Both the position numbers and the translations under genes were made by a program. Under the pieces are notes generated by a model. The model worked only from the letters and a program-made list of their open reading frames with translations, did not search any database and had not been told where the DNA came from. Source: Micromonospora wenchangensis (GTDB taxonomy: Bacteria > Actinomycetota > Actinomycetes > Mycobacteriales > Micromonosporaceae). Taken from it: a DNA stretch of 64,000 nucleotides. Positions 61,992 through 64,000 of the stretch are shown here, in pieces. The DNA is taken from NCBI RefSeq assembly GCF_002210435.1, contig NZ_MZMV01000030.1, forward strand, positions 21,472 to 85,471. Direction: 5' to 3'. The first letter of the stretch is position 1. Every line of letters begins with the position of its first letter.

Positions 61992-62199
61992 CGGCGGCGG
62001 CGCGGCTCAAGATTTGCGCAAGTTCCAGCCGGGAACGCTCCCACGGGTGGGGCGGAAGGCGATCCTGATGGACACGGATGCCGGGGCCAGGGGGCCACCA
62101 CCGGTGACCCGGGGGGACCTGCACGGGGGATCGCGCTCCGCCGGTTCGACGACCGGCGTAGCGCGGTCAGGGGGCCGCCCGGTGTCGTTACCTGCTCCT

Positions 62200-63318
62200 A
62201 TGCTGACCGGCGTGGTGGAGCTGACCGGCGACGAGGCGTTGACGTTACGGATGACCGCGCTGGCCCTGCGGGAGCATCCGGCCGGCCGCCCGTCGGGTGT
62301 CGCCGGCGTGGTGGAGTGGTTCGGGGCGATGCAGGCCCAGGACGCGGCGAGCGGCCTGTGGTCGCTGGGCTTGCGGCTGCCCGGCCACACCGAGGCCGAC
62401 GTGCGGGCCGCCCTGGAACGCCGCGAGGCGCTGCGCACCTGGCCGATGCGCGGCACCGTGCACCTGGTGCCCGGCCGCGACGCCCGCTGGATGCTCGACC
62501 TCACCGGCGTCCGGGCGCTGGCCGGCGCGCCGGCCCGGCGGGCCGTGCTCGGGCTGACCGAGGCCGAGGCCGACCGGGCCGCCGACGTGCTCGGCGCGGC
62601 GCTGACCGGCGGCGGCCGGCTGACCCGCGCGCAGTGCCTGGAAACCCTCACCGCCGCCGGGGTCGACGTCTCCGGTCAACGCGGCTACCACCTGCTCTGG
62701 TATGCCAGCCAGCGGGGCGTCACCTGCATCGCCCCGCACGTGGGAACCGAGCAGACCTTCGCGCTGCTCGACGAGTGGATCCCCGACCCGCACCGGCCCG
62801 AGCGGGACGAGGCCCTGGGCATCCTGGCCGGGCGTTACTTCCGCAGCCACGGGCCGACGACCCGGCGCGACTTCACCGGGTGGACGGGCCTGACCGCCGC
62901 CGACACGAAACGGGCCGTGGCGGTCGCCACCGACGCCGGAACGCTGACCGCCGTCCGGGTCGACGGGGTGGAGTCGTACCTCGACCCGGCGCTGCTGGAC
63001 GCGCCCCGGCTGCCGGTGGACGACGTGCACGTGCTGCCCGGCTTCGACGAGTACCTGCTCGGCTTCAAGGATCGCGCCCTGATGGTCGATCCGGCGCACC
63101 TGAAGGCGGTGATCCCCGGCGGTAACGGCGTCTTCCAGTCCACGGTGGTGCGCGGCGGCCGGGTGGTGGGCACCTGGAAGCGCCGCCTCGCCCGGACCAG
63201 GGTCACCGTGACGGTGCAGCCGCTGGTCCCGCTGGACGCCTCGACCCGGCAGCGGGTCGAGGCGGCGCTGGAGAGTTACGCCCGCTTCCTCGGCCTGCCG
63301 CTGCACCTCACCTGGTAG
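62200..63318 (+). CDS. Winged-helix DNA-binding domain protein (HTH_42 type)
   Basis: The protein has 372 residues (ATG 62200; GTG 62212 possible). VVEWFGAMQAQDAASGLWSLGL, RTWPMRGTVHLVPGRDARWML and GPTTRRDFTGWTGL, read in pieces, with VLPGFDEYLLGFKDR near the end define the winged helix DNA-binding/YcaQ-like family. Relatives (AlkZ, YcaQ) are DNA glycosylases for crosslinks. The short actinobacterial branch seen here carries the related FDEYLLGFKDR block, but activity is not shown. No operon partner. Confidence 0.85.
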   Translation: MLTGVVELTGDEALTLRMTALALREHPAGRPSGVAGVVEWFGAMQAQDAASGLWSLGLRLPGHTEADVRAALERREALRTWPMRGTVHLVPGRDARWMLDLTGVRALAGAPARRAVLGLTEAEADRAADVLGAALTGGGRLTRAQCLETLTAAGVDVSGQRGYHLLWYASQRGVTCIAPHVGTEQTFALLDEWIPDPHRPERDEALGILAGRYFRSHGPTTRRDFTGWTGLTAADTKRAVAVATDAGTLTAVRVDGVESYLDPALLDAPRLPVDDVHVLPGFDEYLLGFKDRALMVDPAHLKAVIPGGNGVFQSTVVRGGRVVGTWKRRLARTRVTVTVQPLVPLDASTRQRVEAALESYARFLGLPLHLTW

Positions 63319-63641
63319 GTCCGCACCGCCCGCTCCCCGGGCCACCGGCGCTGCCGGCCCGGCGGCTCTGCCGGCCCGTCGCGTCGCTGGTCCCCCGGTT
63401 CCGACATCCTGAACGGCCTGCCGCAGGACGGCGGTGCCCGCGTCCGGCTGCACGCCACCCCCGGGACGGGTGACGGTGGGTCACAGGCGGACACCATACG
63501 CCATCAGCGGCTCTATGACCGAGAGTGACCGTCGGTCATCCGCCGCCGTCCGGCCCAGCACCCCACGGAACACGCGAACTAACCCTTGAGCTGGGATTTT
63601 GTCGCAACACCTCGCCGACCGCCACCAACCCCTCGCGGAGA
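63319..63641. other. Gene-free stretch
   Basis: After the winged-helix gene there is no supported gene. The stretch has average GC and several short random frames only. Confidence 0.5.
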
Positions 63642-63710
63642 CTTTGCTCTGCTGCCCTCGACGCGACACTCACGACAAGTAGCTGTCGCGTCGAGGGCAG
63701 CAGAGCAAAG
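63642..63710. repeat. Perfect palindrome, 27-bp arms
   Basis: Arms 63642-63668 and 63684-63710 are exact inverse complements (27 of 27) with a 15-nt loop; pairing resumes with AGAC/GTCT after a 2-nt bulge. The arm includes GCTGCCCTCGACGCGACA. It differs in sequence from the palindrome at 46164. Confidence 0.9.
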
Positions 63711-64000
63711 CGTCTGGAGGTGATGTGGTGCGCCCGGGCGTCACGTCACTGTCCGTGTCGATGGGCACGGGTGGGTAACGGGCTGACGGGCGGGCGACGA
63801 GACATGAGGGTGGGCCGGGTCCCGTGGCACGGGCGGGAGGCCGGAGAGCTGAGAGGCACCGGGGCAGTGGGCGGCGCGGGGCGGCGGAGCAGCAGGGCAG
63901 CGCGGGGCAGCGGAGCAGCGGGGCCACCTGGGCGGCAGAGCAGTAGGTCCGCAGAGCAGGGGCCGGGGGGATCGGTGGGCGCACGCCGCCGGGGGCCGGG
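63711..64000. other. Gene-free, low-complexity end of window
   Basis: From about 63860 to 63960 the sequence is a degenerate array of GCAGCGGAGCAGCGGGGC-like units. No gene is supported. Confidence 0.5.

Noticed and set aside
62030..62043. CebR-like site CGGGAACGCTCCCA before the winged-helix gene
   Set aside because: It deviates at the first and the central positions and the gene has no link to cellulose use.
60433..62199. N-terminal extension of the winged-helix gene through the anthranilate synthase and wrbA region
   Set aside because: It overlaps two well-supported genes and has Arg/Pro/Gly-rich random composition; ATG 62200 starts the conserved domain.
63860..63960. Degenerate GCAGCGGAGCAGCGGGGC-like units taken as a CRISPR or tandem repeat
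   Set aside because: Units vary in length and sequence and have no spacers; simple low-complexity DNA is enough.

Overview
The window is high-GC actinobacterial DNA, most likely from a Micromonospora-like member of the Micromonosporaceae. The evidence is GC-saturated third codon positions, many GTG starts, a mycothiol-dependent isomerase-type enzyme, an F420-type LLM oxidoreductase, a roadblock/LC7 signalling pair, CebR-type cellulose operators and a DUF3159 protein. It divides near 32.2 kb into two very different halves.

Left half (1 to about 32.2 kb) is an accessory island. A phage-type gene of unknown function and a Ser/Thr kinase with C-terminal TPR-like repeats lead to a seven-gene + strand operon: an SF1 (UvrD-like) helicase with a RelE-like N-terminal region, then cas3, cas8e, cse2, cas7e, cas5e and cas6e. 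Five of the six junctions in this operon are overlaps or gaps of 2 nt. The helicase stop overlaps the cas3 start (GTGA). This is a complete type I-E effector plus nuclease-helicase, but I see no cas1, cas2 or CRISPR array. After it come recombinase debris, an XRE regulator facing a glycine-rich-domain-like gene and a phosphotransferase, an IS5-type transposase cut in two around a WYL/DinB/GNAT cargo, a small secreted protein, a relic of phage head genes, a 1,250-residue PD-(D/E)xK-NACHT protein (Avs-like), two unrecognised proteins, a RAMA-domain DNA-modification reader, a complete-looking but dead IS630 element, and a dead tyrosine integrase beside tRNA-Leu(GAG). The layout looks like a tRNA-anchored defence island whose own mobility genes have decayed.

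Right half (32.2 to 64 kb) looks like ordinary chromosome. It holds a huge proline-rich TPR/TM/FN3 protein; an FN3-MoxR-DUF58-transglutaminase operon whose transglutaminase lacks the catalytic Cys and His; an LLM/SDR pair; LtrA; a mycothiol-type enzyme with a PAP2 phosphatase; DUF3159; and a divergent cellulose locus (secreted CBM2-GH48 cellulase and a Tat/lipoprotein-type GH1 beta-glucosidase) with three CebR-like operators. Then come a nitrate-sensor histidine kinase with its roadblock partner, an FGGY sugar kinase, a fused PhzE-type anthranilate/ADIC synthase behind a Trp-Trp leader peptide (attenuator), WrbA, and a winged-helix protein. Two long palindromes (arms of 26-27 bp) sit in intergenic DNA.

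The main candidates for something new are the helicase-coupled, adaptation-less type I-E operon and the PD-(D/E)xK-NACHT/RAMA cluster on the same island.
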